Source of the DNA: Lantana camara
Taxonomy: Eukaryota > Streptophyta > Magnoliopsida > Lamiales > Verbenaceae
Direction: 5' to 3'
DNA length: 64,000 nucleotides
Assembly (NCBI GenBank): GCA_037501455.1
Contig: CM074863.1
Coordinates: forward strand, 15,806,001-15,870,000
Shown here: piece after piece, positions 36,137 to 49,558 of the stretch
Layout: each line of letters starts with the position of its first letter
Position numbering within the stretch: the stretch's first letter is position 1
Notes under the pieces: generated by a model
What the model saw: only the letters and a program-made list of their open reading frames with translations
Databases searched by the model: none
What the model was told of the DNA's origin: nothing
Made by a program: the position numbers and the translations under genes

Positions 36137-37976
36137 CTGCAACCGCAAAGGCAGTCACATTATCACAAGAATAACAAATAAGTGCTACGAATCAACCTTA
36201 TTTTCTAAAATACTCATTTAGTCACAAATAAGAAATAACAGAAAGGTACGAGCGCATCCATATCATAATAATATGGAAAATGATTGCAAGCATAAATGAA
36301 ATGATATTGCATTACCACCTTGAGACCTAAAGGCTGGTTTGTGAATGAGATCAGCCAAGCAGCACAGCGTACTTAGCCTTTGACACCAGATCTTTTGTCA
36401 TCTAAACAACAAGATACGATCACAGGAAGATTAATGAAAAAGCTTCAATCTCAATCCATAAACCTAACAAAATACAAAAAGAGCTCATCAATAAGAAAAA
36501 CAACACAAAAGGGAAGCAGTCATGCACTTGAGTGGACCAGACATGTTTCGATCAGGACAAACTAAAACAGCATATAATAAACACAATAGTTTTTTGTTCA
36601 AATCTGAACAGTAAATAATTCTGCGACAATCATCTAGGGAAAAGTTTTCATATTCATATCATTTCTGCTAAAAGGATTCAAACTGAAAACTTGGAAATAG
36701 CAGTCAGCATGAGAAGTACTACAACAAGGAAATGGTAATGGAAAGGGTCACATTACAACAAATGTTCGTTACAAGGAATATCTAAATAAGGTCTCCAGCA
36801 CAGTTTTCCTTTATGTCAAAAGTATGTAAGATTTGATTATTATAGAAATTGTACCACTGGATGCAATTCATGCAAATATCCAGAAGATGCTACTATATTG
36901 ATCATAGAAGACATGCATTTTCTCTCCCATCCTTAATGCTCCTTGTTCACACATTCTCCATCTATGTTGGTTAGTTTACTAAAATGCAGCAGACATACAT
37001 GTGTAACCTCTCACATTTTACATATCAGCTGTCCCACACCAATTGTTCTTGAAGTGGTTCTGACATTATAAGCCCTTAAAGGTGCAAATTAAACTAGCAT
37101 TTTTACCATTTGAAACCAAAAGATATCAAATCAACCTCATGAAGCATAAACAAGAGGAAGATCATTATCTCCTTCTAAGAGAGAAGTGATGACACAGAGA
37201 ACATATGCAAGATAAAACATTAAGAATAAATTTTTACTGATCAAGCTCTGCCAGGTGGTTTTACTGAATTAGTGAATATGGGAAACGATCACACTACCGC
37301 GCATCAAACTCAGTTACTAACACATTCATAGCATGAGAAAAATTCAAAATTCTCAACTTCTTTTACATCTAAGGTCACTGCAGAGTGATGCTACACCCCT
37401 CAACCAAAAATGTACAGAAGTTAATACCAAAAGTTGTCATTTGGAAATAACCCCCATCAGAAACACAAACTCAAGATTGTGGTCCAACAAAACTTTATAG
37501 TACCTCTTCCATTTCCCTTCCATTAATTCTTACATTGCACGACCCTGACCTCACTCCTAATAATAGCAACTTCAGAAAGACTGAAGAACTAAATCTAGTG
37601 AAGAAAACAAATGTTGCTCAGTCATACACAAATGGGGGGTCCGTACATCGACATAACTCCAAACAACAAGTATCACATAGGAAAAATACATCGTTACACA
37701 CACAAATGCAAAATACACGTCCTTCAAACCACAACCATCAAACACGCTGCACATAGTCATAAACCCAACACAAAAACCAGAAATAACGCAACATCTGACA
37801 GAAAATCATTAACAGACAGTTACATTAAGCAGCGGGAAGACTAAATTCCGCATAGAATACCCTAAACTTGTTTTTGCATTTCGGAAAAGAAAATTTTGAA
37901 AGAATTCAGAAATAATCTTATATGCCTGCCCCGTAAAAGCCATACTAATTCATATATTTTTGAGGAATAAAGTTAC
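36137..37976 (-). other. 5'UTR intron of the J-domain gene
   Basis: Donor gtaact at 37976 after ...ccacag, and acceptor ggttgcag at 36137, about 75 bases upstream of the ATG. The 1.8 kb between holds no supported gene. A second donor-like site (aag|gtggta near 36317) suggests an optional leader exon. The first leader exon runs from 37977 towards about 38090, a purine-rich stretch on the minus strand. Confidence 0.55.
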
Positions 37977-38099
37977 CTGTGGTAGAATAGTGGAGGCGGA
38001 GTGAAGGGGGAGATTTCTCTTCAGTCTCCACTGAGGAAGAAGAACGAAGCCAAGGAGAAAGAATATAGAATATGGAGAATCAGATGAGCATTGTGTGGA

Positions 38100-39349
38100 G
38101 GGCAGATTTGTAATTCCATTCATGATTTAGGGGCAAAAATGAGTCCCTAAATTTCAATTTTATTCACATACCTTGGTCCCCACTGCCACTCAAATACTAT
38201 AAATGAATATTCAAAAATTGGAAATGGATTCATTATTCGAATTTATTTAAAGAGTATATTATTGTATTTATTTAAAAAGAATATTATTTATATTTTATTT
38301 ATAAATATTTAAATTATAAATGAATAAAAATATGATAATCAGATATTGAATCTGTTTAATATTCGCTCCATTTATATATTTGATGATTGATATATATTTG
38401 TTATCCGATTTCATATTCGATACGTAATATATTATGTTGAAATATATATTGTGTATTGCAGAACTCTTAGATGTTTAGTAAATTCTTTAGTGCATTTATT
38501 ATAGAAACAAGTTAGTTTTTAGTAGTCATATGTTTTTTAGTTTAGATATTTATATGAAGATAATATAAATAATATGTAATTATATATTATGTTATTGACA
38601 AATTATTATATTTTAAATTTATTTTATGATGAATTTTATATTTTCATCATATTTTTATACTTTCTAGAAAATAAAAATAATACATATATATTTAGTGTGA
38701 TAATAATTATTAAATAATTTATGTTGTAAATGAATGGTTGAAAATCCGATATCTCTTTGAATTCGCTTTATAAGCGATATTCTCCGTATCCATTTAAAGA
38801 GGATATTATCCGTACCCGTCTGAATCATAAACAAATAAAAATATGATAATTATATATTGATCCATATTGATGGTGTCCAAATCTAGCCTTGTATTTGAAG
38901 GTAATAAATGAATTGGTATTTATAGTTGAGACTTGAGAGCCTTGTATTTGAAGGTACACATAGCTGAAAGTGTCGAAAAGCCATCACGGAAAAGCATGGT
39001 GCGGCGTGAACACAGTACTTTCTGGTAAAGCTCCACCTACTTTAACAGAGTTGTCGCAGGTTAGGTACAAGGCATGAGAACATTAAATGCTCATGTAGGG
39101 AGGAGTGTCTGCATTTAATGCATCTATACTTGCACAACTTTGGTCGATAATATACTTGGCTCGGGGAAACCTCTGGGTCGAGGACCTGCCTAGGTTGAAG
39201 TGAATGGAACCAAGCAGAAGGTGGAGACAAGACTACCCAGACTATTGGTACAAGTATTGGCTCGAGGGAGAGATTGAGTTGGATCACGATTGTGACGTGG
39301 CTGAAAGTTGTTAGCTAAAAGGTTTACGAGACTCCCACATGATAACACG
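38100..39349. other. AT-rich spacer and left flank of the nested transposon cluster
   Basis: It contains the diverged direct repeat aataaaaatatgataat near 38322 and 38834. From about 39000 base composition rises, with ttaaatgctcatgtag and gcatttaatgcatc motifs like those near Tat-type LTRs. The part from 39000 and the DNA right of 62234 were contiguous before the hAT-like insertion. Confidence 0.5.
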
Positions 39350-39882
39350 TAGGGGTGGGCGCGGGACGGGGAATGCGGGATTCGGGGAATTCGGGGTCGG
39401 GGGGGGGAATGGATCCCACTCCCATCCCGCAAAAATCGGGTACCCGGTTTTTTCGGGACCGGATCGGGGAGCCCGCCATTTAATTTTTTATTTATTTATT
39501 TATAATTTCAAACTTTAAATTTTAGAGTTTTCATTTATTTTTAAATTTCGTTGGAAGTTTTATCTATTTAAGTAATAGATGCTGCAATCAAAAATTAAAA
39601 TATAGGATTTTAATTTTGAAAACCTTACAGAATGTCATTACAATTTACAAGAAATATTACACGAAAAAAAATTACCTGCTATTGCTACATATTAAATATT
39701 GCAGAATACCTGCTATTGCTATTGCTATATATTAAATATGCCTGCTATATATTACGGAATGCCTGCTATTTTTTTGGTCAATACGAAATGCCTGCTATTG
39801 CTATATATTAAATATGACTAATGACTAAGAGTATTAAATATTAATATAGCTTTAATTATATATAAAAATTATATATATATAT

Positions 39883-40670
39883 TGATGGGGTCAAAATACG
39901 ATCGTCCCACGTCAAGACACGTGGCATCACGAAATGATGACATCTGTCTCCCCAAAGCGGCATCCATCTGCGCACGAGCGCCCAGCCTTCTTCAGGGGGT
40001 AAGCCCAACGAGCGCTATCACCTCCACGAGCGTCCTGTATGCTTGGTACGCCCACATGCCGAGGGAGCCCTCTTCGAGCGTCACACTCCCTCAGAGTGGC
40101 CTCTCCTTTGGCTCGTCATCTGAACTGGGGCCCACATTCCCCTCAGCGGATATCTTGGCCCCCAAGACTCAAGGTTGTCACGAGCGCGCTCTCAAGCCCT
40201 CGTTACCAACCGCCCAAATGGCTCTTTGACACAACGTACATGCCCGCGCACCTGCCACTGTTGCCAGCACTAACTTTCGGCCACTTTTGCAGAAGATTCC
40301 TCCTAGGTTTCTTTCTCATGGCGCCACGTGTTAGGGCAACATTCGGCCAGGACCACTTGAGGCAAATGACCAAAGGGCCCTTAACCCTCAACTATAAATA
40401 GCCAAAGTCATCTTCTACACAAGTAAGCTTTCTTCATCACTGCAACTGTGACTGAACTTACCTCTCTTCATACACTGAACTGACTTGAGCGTCGGAGAGC
40501 CAAACTGGGTATCACCCCCAGTTCCCCCAGCTTGGCCATCTGACTTTTCTTGTGCTTGTCCCAACAGGTTGAACTCACTTTCTCATTTCCGGCGAAGCTC
40601 CGGTGGTTTCCTTCCCAAATATAAATTGTAAAGTGATCGGATTCGGATCCACCCATTTCCGGACCCATCA
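39883..40670 (+). repeat. 5' LTR of the Tat element
   Basis: 788 bases, TG...CA ends. A TATA box, tataaata, lies at 40393-40400, so transcription should start near 40425. gcgccacgtg and ccacgtcaagacacgtgg provide G-box-like ACGT cores upstream. Confidence 0.95.
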
Positions 40671-40674
40671 TTTT

Positions 40675-40692
40675 TGGCGCCGTCTGTGGGAA
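40675..40692 (+). other. Primer binding site of the Tat element
   Basis: tggcgccgtctgtgggaa starts four bases after the LTR, the usual place and form of Tat-lineage primer sites. Confidence 0.8.
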
Positions 40693-40761
40693 ACCAATCT
40701 TCCTTCTTCTTCCTTTCTTTTTGTTGGTAGAAAAACAAGCACATCTTCACTTTCAACAGCC

Positions 40762-43700
40762 ATGGTTGCAACGAGATCTGGAGCTGTGGGAGGAGGAGAA
40801 AACACCTCCCAGGATGCAAATATCGTTCTTCCCTCCACCGCCACTGGTGGAGCGCCGCCACCTTCCGTCGCCGCTGGTGGAGCACCTCCCGCCGCAGGAG
40901 TGACCCCACAGGCAGAATCTTCTGCACCACCACCTGCACCGCCGGCGATGCCCATTCCCACCACCGCGGGAGGAGTTTCTCTCTCAGCTCCTCCGCCGCT
41001 TGCACAGAATTCCTGGGCCCATCCCCAGATGAATCTTGGAGTGCAAAGTTATATGATACCTCCGCCTGGGTACACCCTTGCTCCGGCTATGATGATGCCA
41101 CCGGTCCAGCCATACCATGCCGGACAACTCCAGCTCCCAGTGGTGGTCCCCAGGGAGATTGAAGGAGTGGAGTTACCTCCACTCACCACCCAACAGTTGA
41201 GGGCTCTCTACGCCCAATGTGAGGTTCAGGCGGCTCAGGGGGCATGGGAAAGATTCCATTCCATGTACTTTCCCTCTGGGCAGGCCACTCAAGTTGCGGC
41301 CCCATTAGGCGGACAACAAAACTTTCCCCTCAGAGAAGCCCAGGCTGTCCTGAGGGCACAACCACCACCACCACCAGCGAGAGAAGTGCCCCAGCAAGAG
41401 GGCAACGAGCGTCCCTCCACGGGCAAGAATAAAGAGCCCACGGAGAGAGTAAACGAGAATGAAGGAGACTCTCATGTCTCCAGGAGGGGCTCACGAGCCC
41501 ACAAGGACAAGCAAGTGGAAGTAAATCCTGACATCCTCGCGGCTGTGCAAGACCAGCTGCAGGGTCTCAAGGATATCGTGGGACAGCTCTCACGAGGGCG
41601 CTCAACTCAGATCTCCCCTAGTCGGGATGAACGGGTTGACGCCAGGAGCACCCGCACCAAGGACCCTCCACCAAGGGTCCCCCGTCGCAAGGAGCCGGAG
41701 GAAAACTTCGGCACGTATGAATATCACCCACTGGCGAGGGGTTCACCCCTCGTCGAAGAAGTTCTGATGGCCCAAGCAGGCATGGCCAAAGTCCCCACTT
41801 CCATCAACCGTTACGACGGGACGACTGATCCAGCTGAGCACTTGGATCATTTTGTGCATCTCATGCACCTCTACGAGCATTCCAGCCATTACTGGGCGAA
41901 AGTGTTCGTCACTTCCTTGGTAGGGATGGCTCAAGAGTGGTACAAGCGCCTGCCGCCGCGCTCGATCCACTCGTATGAAGAACTGGCCGATGCCTTCCTC
42001 AACCACTTCAATTCTTTGAAGGCACCAGTCACCGCACCCACTGCCCTTTACAACGTGGTGCAAGGCAAGAGCGAATCGCTGCGCTCGTTCTTCGCCCGCT
42101 TCAATAAGGAGATCTTGCAGGTGGAAAGGCCTTCGATGGACTTCTTGATCCCAGTGCTCTTCCAGGCTGTGGATCACAAGCAATATGTGAGCAAAAAATT
42201 TGCTGATGCCATCGTGGAGAGAAGGCCTGGGACCCTCATGGGCCTAAGAGAAATAGCCGAGCCGTTCTTCGCGCTCGAAGATATGTACGGGACAAATGGT
42301 CCCCGGCATCACAGCCCGGCCCGGAACGAGCGACCTTATCACGAGCGGGGAAGGGATGTGGCCGTCAAGAAAGAGCGCCCTCAAGAGCGCAGGAGGTCGC
42401 CACCACCCCCTCGTCGATTCGAGCGCATTCCGCTCACCAGGCCTAATTCAGAAGTCTACAATCTCTCCGATAAAAAGCTCTTCAAAAGACCCATCAAAAT
42501 GAGAGAAACAGACTCACTCAGGCGCTCGAACAAATATTGCGCCTTCCACAAGCAGAGAGGGCACGACACGGATGAGTGCCGGCAGTTGGAGGCTGAAATC
42601 CAAAGGCTCGTTGCGGGGGGCCATCTGAAAGAGTTTGTCCGGGTGCTCGAGCGCTACGATGAACAATGCAACGAGCGCTCCGGAAGGAGAAGAAGGAGTC
42701 CTTCCCGGTCAAAGAGCCCAAGGGGCAGGGGACCCCCTGAAAGCAGCAGCCGCCGAGGCAATAAAGGCAAAGCCCCTGAGCAAGAAAACGAGCCCTTCGC
42801 AGTCATAAATATGATTGCAGGAGGCTCATCAGGAGGGGATTCAAACGCCTCCCGACGGAGGTACGTTCGGAGCTACAACCAACGCCCAGCAGTACCCAAG
42901 CCTATCTACGCTATCCAGAGATCAAGCGCTCCAAGATCAAGAGAAAATGATGTAATAGGCTTTGATGATAGGGATCTAGAACATATTGTAACGCCCCATG
43001 GGGAGGGTGTAACCTCAGATTGCCCCATGGTGGTTAGTTTAGATGTTCATAACCATGTTGTAAAAAGGGTATTGGTAGATAGTGGAAGCTCCGTTAATGT
43101 TTTGCCTTACTCTACATTCTTAAAAATGAAGGTTGATCTCCCGCTCGAGCCTCTTAAAACAGCCCTCATTGGCTTTGGAGGCTCGGAAGTTGTCCCACGA
43201 GGGCAAATACGCCTAGCTACTTCGTTCGGCCGAGCCCCTCAACGCAAAACACTCTTGGTGACGTACGCGGTGGTGGAGATTGACATCCCTTACAACATCA
43301 TAATCGGGCGCCCAGCCCTTGTGGATTTCAAAGCCATCATCTCCACCTACCACCAGAAGATTAAATTCCCAACTTCCGAGGGCGTGGGAGAAGTACTGTG
43401 CAATGTGCGAGAGGCTTGGGAATGTTATATGCTGTCCCTCAGAAAGCCTAAAGCGGAGAAAACCTTCCAAGTTGGCTCCACTAAGAAGTCGGTGGATTTC
43501 CCCAATTTAGATGAGGACAGCCCGGCACGAAAAAGGGCAAAATTGAACAAGAAGAAGAATAAAAAGAAGAAGGGAAACAACGAGGAGAATCCCCTCGAGA
43601 ATGTTCCCCCAGGGACCGTTGGCGGATCGTCCTCAGAAGGAGACGAGCCGGGAGAAAGTGAACCAGCATCTGGCGACCGCTTGACAGGAAAGAAGAGGGC

Positions 43701-46700
43701 GCTCGAACTTCCTCGCCCTGAGGTAAGGATCGAACCCTCGGAAAAGTTCCTTACCATTGAGCTGGAGCCCGGAAACAAGGATAAGACTACACAGATAGGC
43801 TCGAACCTCTCAGGGCCTTCTCAGATCATGATGATTGATTTTCTAAGGGAGAACAAGGATGTATTTGCGTGGAAAGCCTCTGATCTCACAGGAATTGACC
43901 CGAGCGTCATTGTCCATAGGCTTAATGTGGATCCATCTTTCAAGCCCATCAAGCAGAAAAAACGGGATGTACATGGCTTTCGGAAAAAAGTCATTGAAGA
44001 GGAAGTTAATAAACTCTTGGAGGCTCAATATATCGAGCCCATCTTGTACCCGGAGTGGTTGTGCAACGTCGTCTTGGTACCCAAGAGCGCAAATAAGTGG
44101 CGCATGTGCAATGATTTCACTGATCTCAACAAAGCCTGCCCTAAGGATCCTTACCCGCTGCCCCGGATTGATCAACTGGTGGATTCGACCGCTGGTTGCG
44201 AGCTCATGAGCATGATGGATGCTTTCCAGGGATATTACCAGATCTTTATGGCTCCAGAAGACCGCCCCAAGACCTCGTTCGTTGTCCATTTGGGGGTGTA
44301 TTGCTTCCTAGTCATGCCCTTTGGACTTAAGAACGCCGGAGCTACATATCAGCGGCTCGTCAACAAGATGTTTGAAAGTGAAATTGGGAGGTCCATGGAG
44401 GTCTATGTGGACGATATGATTGTCAAGAGCGAGCGCCAGGACTCCCACTTGGAAGATCTCAAGCGCACCTTTTCTATCCTGCGACAATATGGAATGAAGT
44501 TGAACCCCTCGAAGTGCACCTTTGGAGTACAAGGGGGAAAGTTCTTGGGATACATGGTCAGTCAGAGGGGAATTGAGGCCAATCCGGAGAAGATCAAGGC
44601 CATCTTGGAAATTCCTTCCCCTCGAAATTTGCGGGAAGTGCAGGTCCTGGTAGGCAAAATCATATCGTTGAACAGGTTTATTTCGCGCTCGGCGGACAGG
44701 AACCTTCCCTTCTTCAAAATTCTGAGGAACGCACGTAACTTTGCTTGGACAGAGGAATGTGAAAAGGCGCTACAGGATATGAAAGCTTATTTATCGAGCG
44801 CTCCACTGCTGACTAAGCCCGTCGAAGGTGAGAGATTATTCATGTATCTTTCCGTTTCTCCAGAAGCCACAAGCGCTGTTCTGATAGCTGTACGGGAGCG
44901 GAAACACTTGCCTGTCTATTATCTGAGCAAAACATTGCAAGGAGCTGAAAAGAAATACTTGGAGATTGAGAAATTCGCGTTCGCTCTTATTAATGCCTCA
45001 AGAAGGCTAAGGCCATACTTTCAAGCGCACTCCATAACGGTTCTCACCGACCAACCCTTGAAGCAAGTGCTGTCCAAGCCGGACGTATCTGGTAGATTAA
45101 TCAAGTGGGCCATCGAATTGAGCCAGTTTGATCTATGCTTCGAGCCCAGGACCGCGATACAAGCTCAGGTTATGGCGGATCTGTTGGTTGAGCGTTTTGG
45201 TTTCGAGCCCACCGTTGCGGAGAATGAGGGGTTATGGGTACTGCACACAGATGGTTCCTCAACCTCTCAAGGGGGAGGAATAGGAGTGGCCCTCAGAAAC
45301 CCCGATGGGATTGAACTGGACTTTGCGATCAAGCTGGATTTCCAAGTCACTAATAATGAAGCAGAATATGAAGCCCTCGTGCAAGGGTTGAACATTGCTT
45401 TTCAGAATGGAGCCTCCAGAATCACTGCTTATGTGGATTCACAGTTAATAGCGAGCCAGATTGAAGGAACTTATGAGGCTCGAGAAACCACCATGATACA
45501 GTACTTAAAGAAAGCCAGAGAAATTATTGGGAAGTTCAAGGAATTTCATCTACTTCAAGTGCCGCGAGGAGAAAACGAGCGTGCGGACGCTCTCTCAAAG
45601 TTTGCTTCAGCTTTAGAAGGCACTTCCGAGCGTTCTGTTACGTTCCTTAGAGCTGAGGAACCTTTGATCAAGGAAAGGGTCGCCACCGAGATGATCGCCA
45701 TGATTGATCCAAACGAGGCCTGTTGGCTTGACGACATCATCATTTTCCTTAGGGATGGAGTCACTCCAGCTGACAAGGTGGAAGCCAGGAAAGTCAGAAA
45801 TAAGGCCCCTCGTTTCGCTCTGGATCCCGAGGGGAGATTGTTCAAAAAATCATTTCAAGGACCCCCGATGAGATGCCTAAGGCCCTCACAGGCGAAGGAG
45901 ACGCTCGAGCTCATACACAATGGAAGTTGTGGGAATCATTCCGGAGGGCGTATCTTGGCGAAGAAGATTCTGAGAAGTGGGTTTTATTGGCCTACAGTTC
46001 TCCAGGATGCCATTGAATTTTCGAGGAAGTGCCTCAAATGCCAATTTCATTCAAATCTCCCTCAATTGCCAGCCGCACAAATGATCCCAATAGAGTCTCT
46101 TGGCCTTTTGACCAGTGGGGAATAGACATTGTGGGCCCCTTGCCCATGGCTGCGGGACAAAGGAAGTTTGTCATTTTAGCCGTCGATTACTTCACCAAGT
46201 GGGCCGAGGCTGAAGCTGTTGCGAAAATCACTTTCAAGGTTGTGAGGGACTTCATTTGGAAGAACATCATTTGCAGGTACGGTATACCGAGGGTGCTCAT
46301 TTCTGACAATGGATCCCAGTTCATAGCGGCAGACACACGAGAGTGGTGTTCTGAGTTGGGGATAGAACAGCGATTTACCTCTGTAGGACATCCACAATTT
46401 AATGGACAAGCAGAAGTTACCAACAGGATCATCTTGCAACATCTGAAAACCATGCTTGAGAGCAAGAAAAGTGAATGGGCTGAGGAGTTGCAAGGAGCAC
46501 TTTGGGCTTATCGCACAACCCCACGAGCGGCCACTGGAGAAACACCATACGCGCTCGTTTATGGGTCAGAAGCAATGATACCAGCGGAGATAGTAAATGA
46601 ATCCGCTCGAGTAGGCTATTTCGAGCCTCAGCTCAACGATGGCAATAGAAGCTTGGAGTTGGACTTGCTAGATGAAAGGAGAGACCGAGCGTGGGCTAAG

Positions 46701-46952
46701 ATCCACCACTATAAAGCCTCTGTAGCCCAACAGTACAACAAGCGTGTGAAGGAAAGAACTTTCCAGCTGGGAGACTTGGTTTTGAAGAAAGTGGAAGTAT
46801 CCAAACACGTGGGCAAATTGGACCCCAATTGGGAAGGCCCATTCAAGGTCATACAACTCCGAGCTAACAACACTTACACCCTGGAGACACTTCAAGGTGA
46901 GCGCTTGCCTCGCCCTTGGAACGCTTGTAACCTCCGGCGGTTTTATGTTTAA
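40762..46952 (+). pseudogene. Tat gag-pol polyprotein with one frameshift in integrase
   Basis: The frame opens at the ATG at 40762 (the in-frame stretch before it is LTR and leader) and is continuous to 46125. Seen in order: Pro/Ala-rich N terminus; gag domain about 41710-42270 (MAQEWYKRLPP); a C-H-H-C knuckle (CAFHKQRGHDTDEC) near 42540; protease DSGSSVNVL near 43078; reverse transcriptase with YVDD near 44405; RNase H about 44750-45190; a second, archaeal-type RNase H about 45232-45610 (HTDGSS...NNEAEYEAL), a Tat hallmark; and the integrase zinc region about 45905-46050. A one-base deletion near 46098-46101 (a C missing before ttggcc) shifts the frame, and the catalytic core continues in another frame to 46952 with both Asp and the Glu present (GIDIVGP, SDNGSQF, GQAEVTNR). 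This copy cannot make a full integrase without frameshifting. Confidence 0.93.
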
Positions 46953-47260
46953 AAGCTCTTTGCAAACTCTGATGTAACAACCCTCTCTGACGGGTTCTAT
47001 GTACTTCCAATCACAAGTAAAAGGTAACATAATCTTTTTAATTTCATTAATATCCCTGTTTCTTTGGTTGCTTGAATGGATAAGTCCCACGTCCCTCGTC
47101 TTCGCGAGCGTGGTTGGCAACCCATTCCAATATGAATGCTGTTATCTCTTATGGGTTACGCTGGCCAGCAATCTACTCCGCATGAGGGGACGCCCTCATA
47201 AGGATAGACTGGTTACGCTCACAACCAATTAGGCAAGTTGGAAGAGGATCGCGAAGAAAA

Positions 47261-47529
47261 TCCTAGTAGGCCTTGGCTGTTTCTTACAACGCCTTGCGCT
47301 CGAAAACAGGATCTCCTACAAGAACGAATCCTAGTAGGCCTTGGCTGTTTCTTAAAACGCCTTGCGCTCGAAAGTGGGATCTCCCTCAGAGAAAGTCCTA
47401 GTAGGCCTTGGCTGTTTCTTAAAACGCCTTGCGCTCGAAAGTGGGATCTCCCTCAGAGAAAGTCCTAGTAGGCCTTGGCCGTTTCTTAAAACGCCTTGCG
47501 CTCGAAAATGGGATTTCTTGCAGAACCCA
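47261..47529. repeat. 67-68 bp tandem repeat, four copies, in the Tat element
   Basis: Units starting tcctagtaggccttggc at 47261, 47329, 47396 and 47463. They lie in the non-coding stretch between pol and the antisense gene. Copies 3 and 4 are the most alike. Confidence 0.9.
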
Positions 47530-47587
47530 AAAAACGATACAAGCCAGAGCGCTCGAACGATGGTTTCAGAATCAAAAAGGAATTGCA

Positions 47588-48023
47588 CAAGTCTTGAACG
47601 AGGGCAACCACTCAGTAAGACCCTCGCAAATACTCAAGACCTAGCAAAATCCCCCAAGGGCGGAAAGAATGTCACAAGTCTTGAACGAGGGCAACCACTC
47701 AGTAAGACCCTCGCACACACTCAAGGCTTAGACAAATTCTCCCCAAAGCAAAAGTTTATACAAGTCTTGAGCGTAGGGGCAATCTCACAGTAAGACCCTC
47801 ACGATCGCCCAAGACTTAGACAAATTTTCAAGATAAAATTACAAAAGGAAAATTTATACAAGTCTTGAGCGGGGGGGCAATCTCACCATAAGACCCTCAC
47901 GAGCGGTCAAGACTTAGACAAATTTTCAATTTCAAGAACAAAAACAAAATATATGCAAGTCTTGAGTGGGGGGCAATCTCACAGTAAGACCCCCACGATC
48001 GCTCAAGACTTAGACAAATTTTT
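47588..48023. repeat. Tandem array of hairpin units, five copies of 86-98 bp
   Basis: Units start caagtcttgaacg/caagtcttgagcg at 47588, 47675, 47761, 47859 and 47956. Several end in the complement, cgctcaagacttag, so single units can fold on themselves, with the middle (ggcaatctcac-taagaccctcac) as the loop. The array is non-coding and lies just before the end of the antisense gene. Confidence 0.85.
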
Positions 48024-48421
48024 CATCGCAGAAGCAAAACATCATCACAGAAGCAAAACATCCACAGAGTACGCTACACAGTCCTACTATATGATTCATA
48101 AATGGACAAGAAGAACAACAAAGTCATCATAAAAGAGATGTTTATTCATTGCAAAAGGAAATCATTACAAAGCAAAGGGCTCAAAGGCCCAGGAAATACT
48201 ATTACAAGGAACGGAAAAACAGGAAAATGCATAAGAGAACACACAAAGGAAGGATCTTAAGCGGCTGGGGCGATGTCCTCATCAACAATCACCAGAACTG
48301 GGCCATGAACTGGGCCGTGAACTGGACCCTCAGGCTCTTGCGGATGGGCTTGCGGATCGTTGGGGGCATTGGCATCTAGAGCAGGCGCATTGGCATCTGG
48401 AGCGGGGGCGTTGGCACCTTC

Positions 48422-49525
48422 TGTTGGGATTAATGCCCTGTAAATCCAATTACATTGTAAATATTTTGGATTAATAAAACTGGAATTAAAGCAAGTTATG
48501 AGTATTTTACAAATTTAATAATTAATGACGTGTGATGGTATTTTTATATGAAATGTGTTTCATAGGAAAAGATTTTAAATACCAGAAGTCACGTGTCATT
48601 AAAGTTCTAGTCAGTATGATAAGAAGATGTTCTTATCGAGACTATAATGTGTTATATAAGATGATTAGTCTTTCGTCATAGGGAAATGAAGTTTCCAATT
48701 ATAACACGTTGATGATTTTCAATGAGATTGGAAACATCGAACTGGACCATTGAGATTGTTCATTTTATACTGCTATCTAAAATGAATAAAATCTCGGAAG
48801 CATTAGACTCTTAATCCTGATAGTATTTCGACTTTAGGCATGTAGTGTTAATCACTGTGATGTACTCAGAAGTGAGGTCTCGGTAACGGGTGGCCAAAAT
48901 ACTTTGTACGTTCAGTGATTGCATGAAATGTGCTAGAGAGAAATATTAATCAAGGAATCTGTAGCCTTGCTGGAAGGTTTAAAGATATCACTGAAATAGA
49001 TTTGCAAAAAGTTCGAATTAAAACTTTGGCCAAAGTACTTCGTGTGTTCGTCACCGAAGTTGTATGTTAAATGTGTTTCACATACAGGGAATTTGGACTT
49101 GAGGCGAATCAGGAAATTTCAGATTGGAAGTGAAAGATAAATGATAGTGGTATTGATTTATTTTTCATGGATATCTGTACAGAGGAGTAAAATGCAAAAT
49201 TATTCTAGATCGAGAAATTCGTGAATAATTTAATTAATTTTAGAGTTCAACAATATTTATTTAGTGGAATTAAATATTGTTAAACGGTAATCAATTATTA
49301 TCATGGGATGATAATAGATTGACCCGTTTGGAGATAAGATTAATTAGTCCTGCAGGTCCCCCCGCAAGCCCCAACGAAGATCAAAGAGAAAATATTAAAA
49401 CGAGAGAGAGAAAAGATTTTTCAAAGTGTTTGAAAATAGCCAAGGTATTTATTTTGAGAAAATAAATTAAATTCCAAAGAGTTGGAAATGCCCAAATTTT
49501 ATTTTGGAGAAAATAAAATTTTTCG

Positions 49526-49558
<33 letters not shown>

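Noticed and set aside
36380..37844. Frames within the 5'UTR intron of the J-protein gene
   Set aside because: Short, low-complexity, no domain; the region is better explained as an intron.
40583..45845. Minus-strand frames opposite the Tat polyprotein
   Set aside because: They are mirror frames of a confident coding region with no domain of their own.
47588..48023. CRISPR-like array
   Set aside because: Regular repeats, but units are tandem hairpins without unique spacers, inside a plant retrotransposon.
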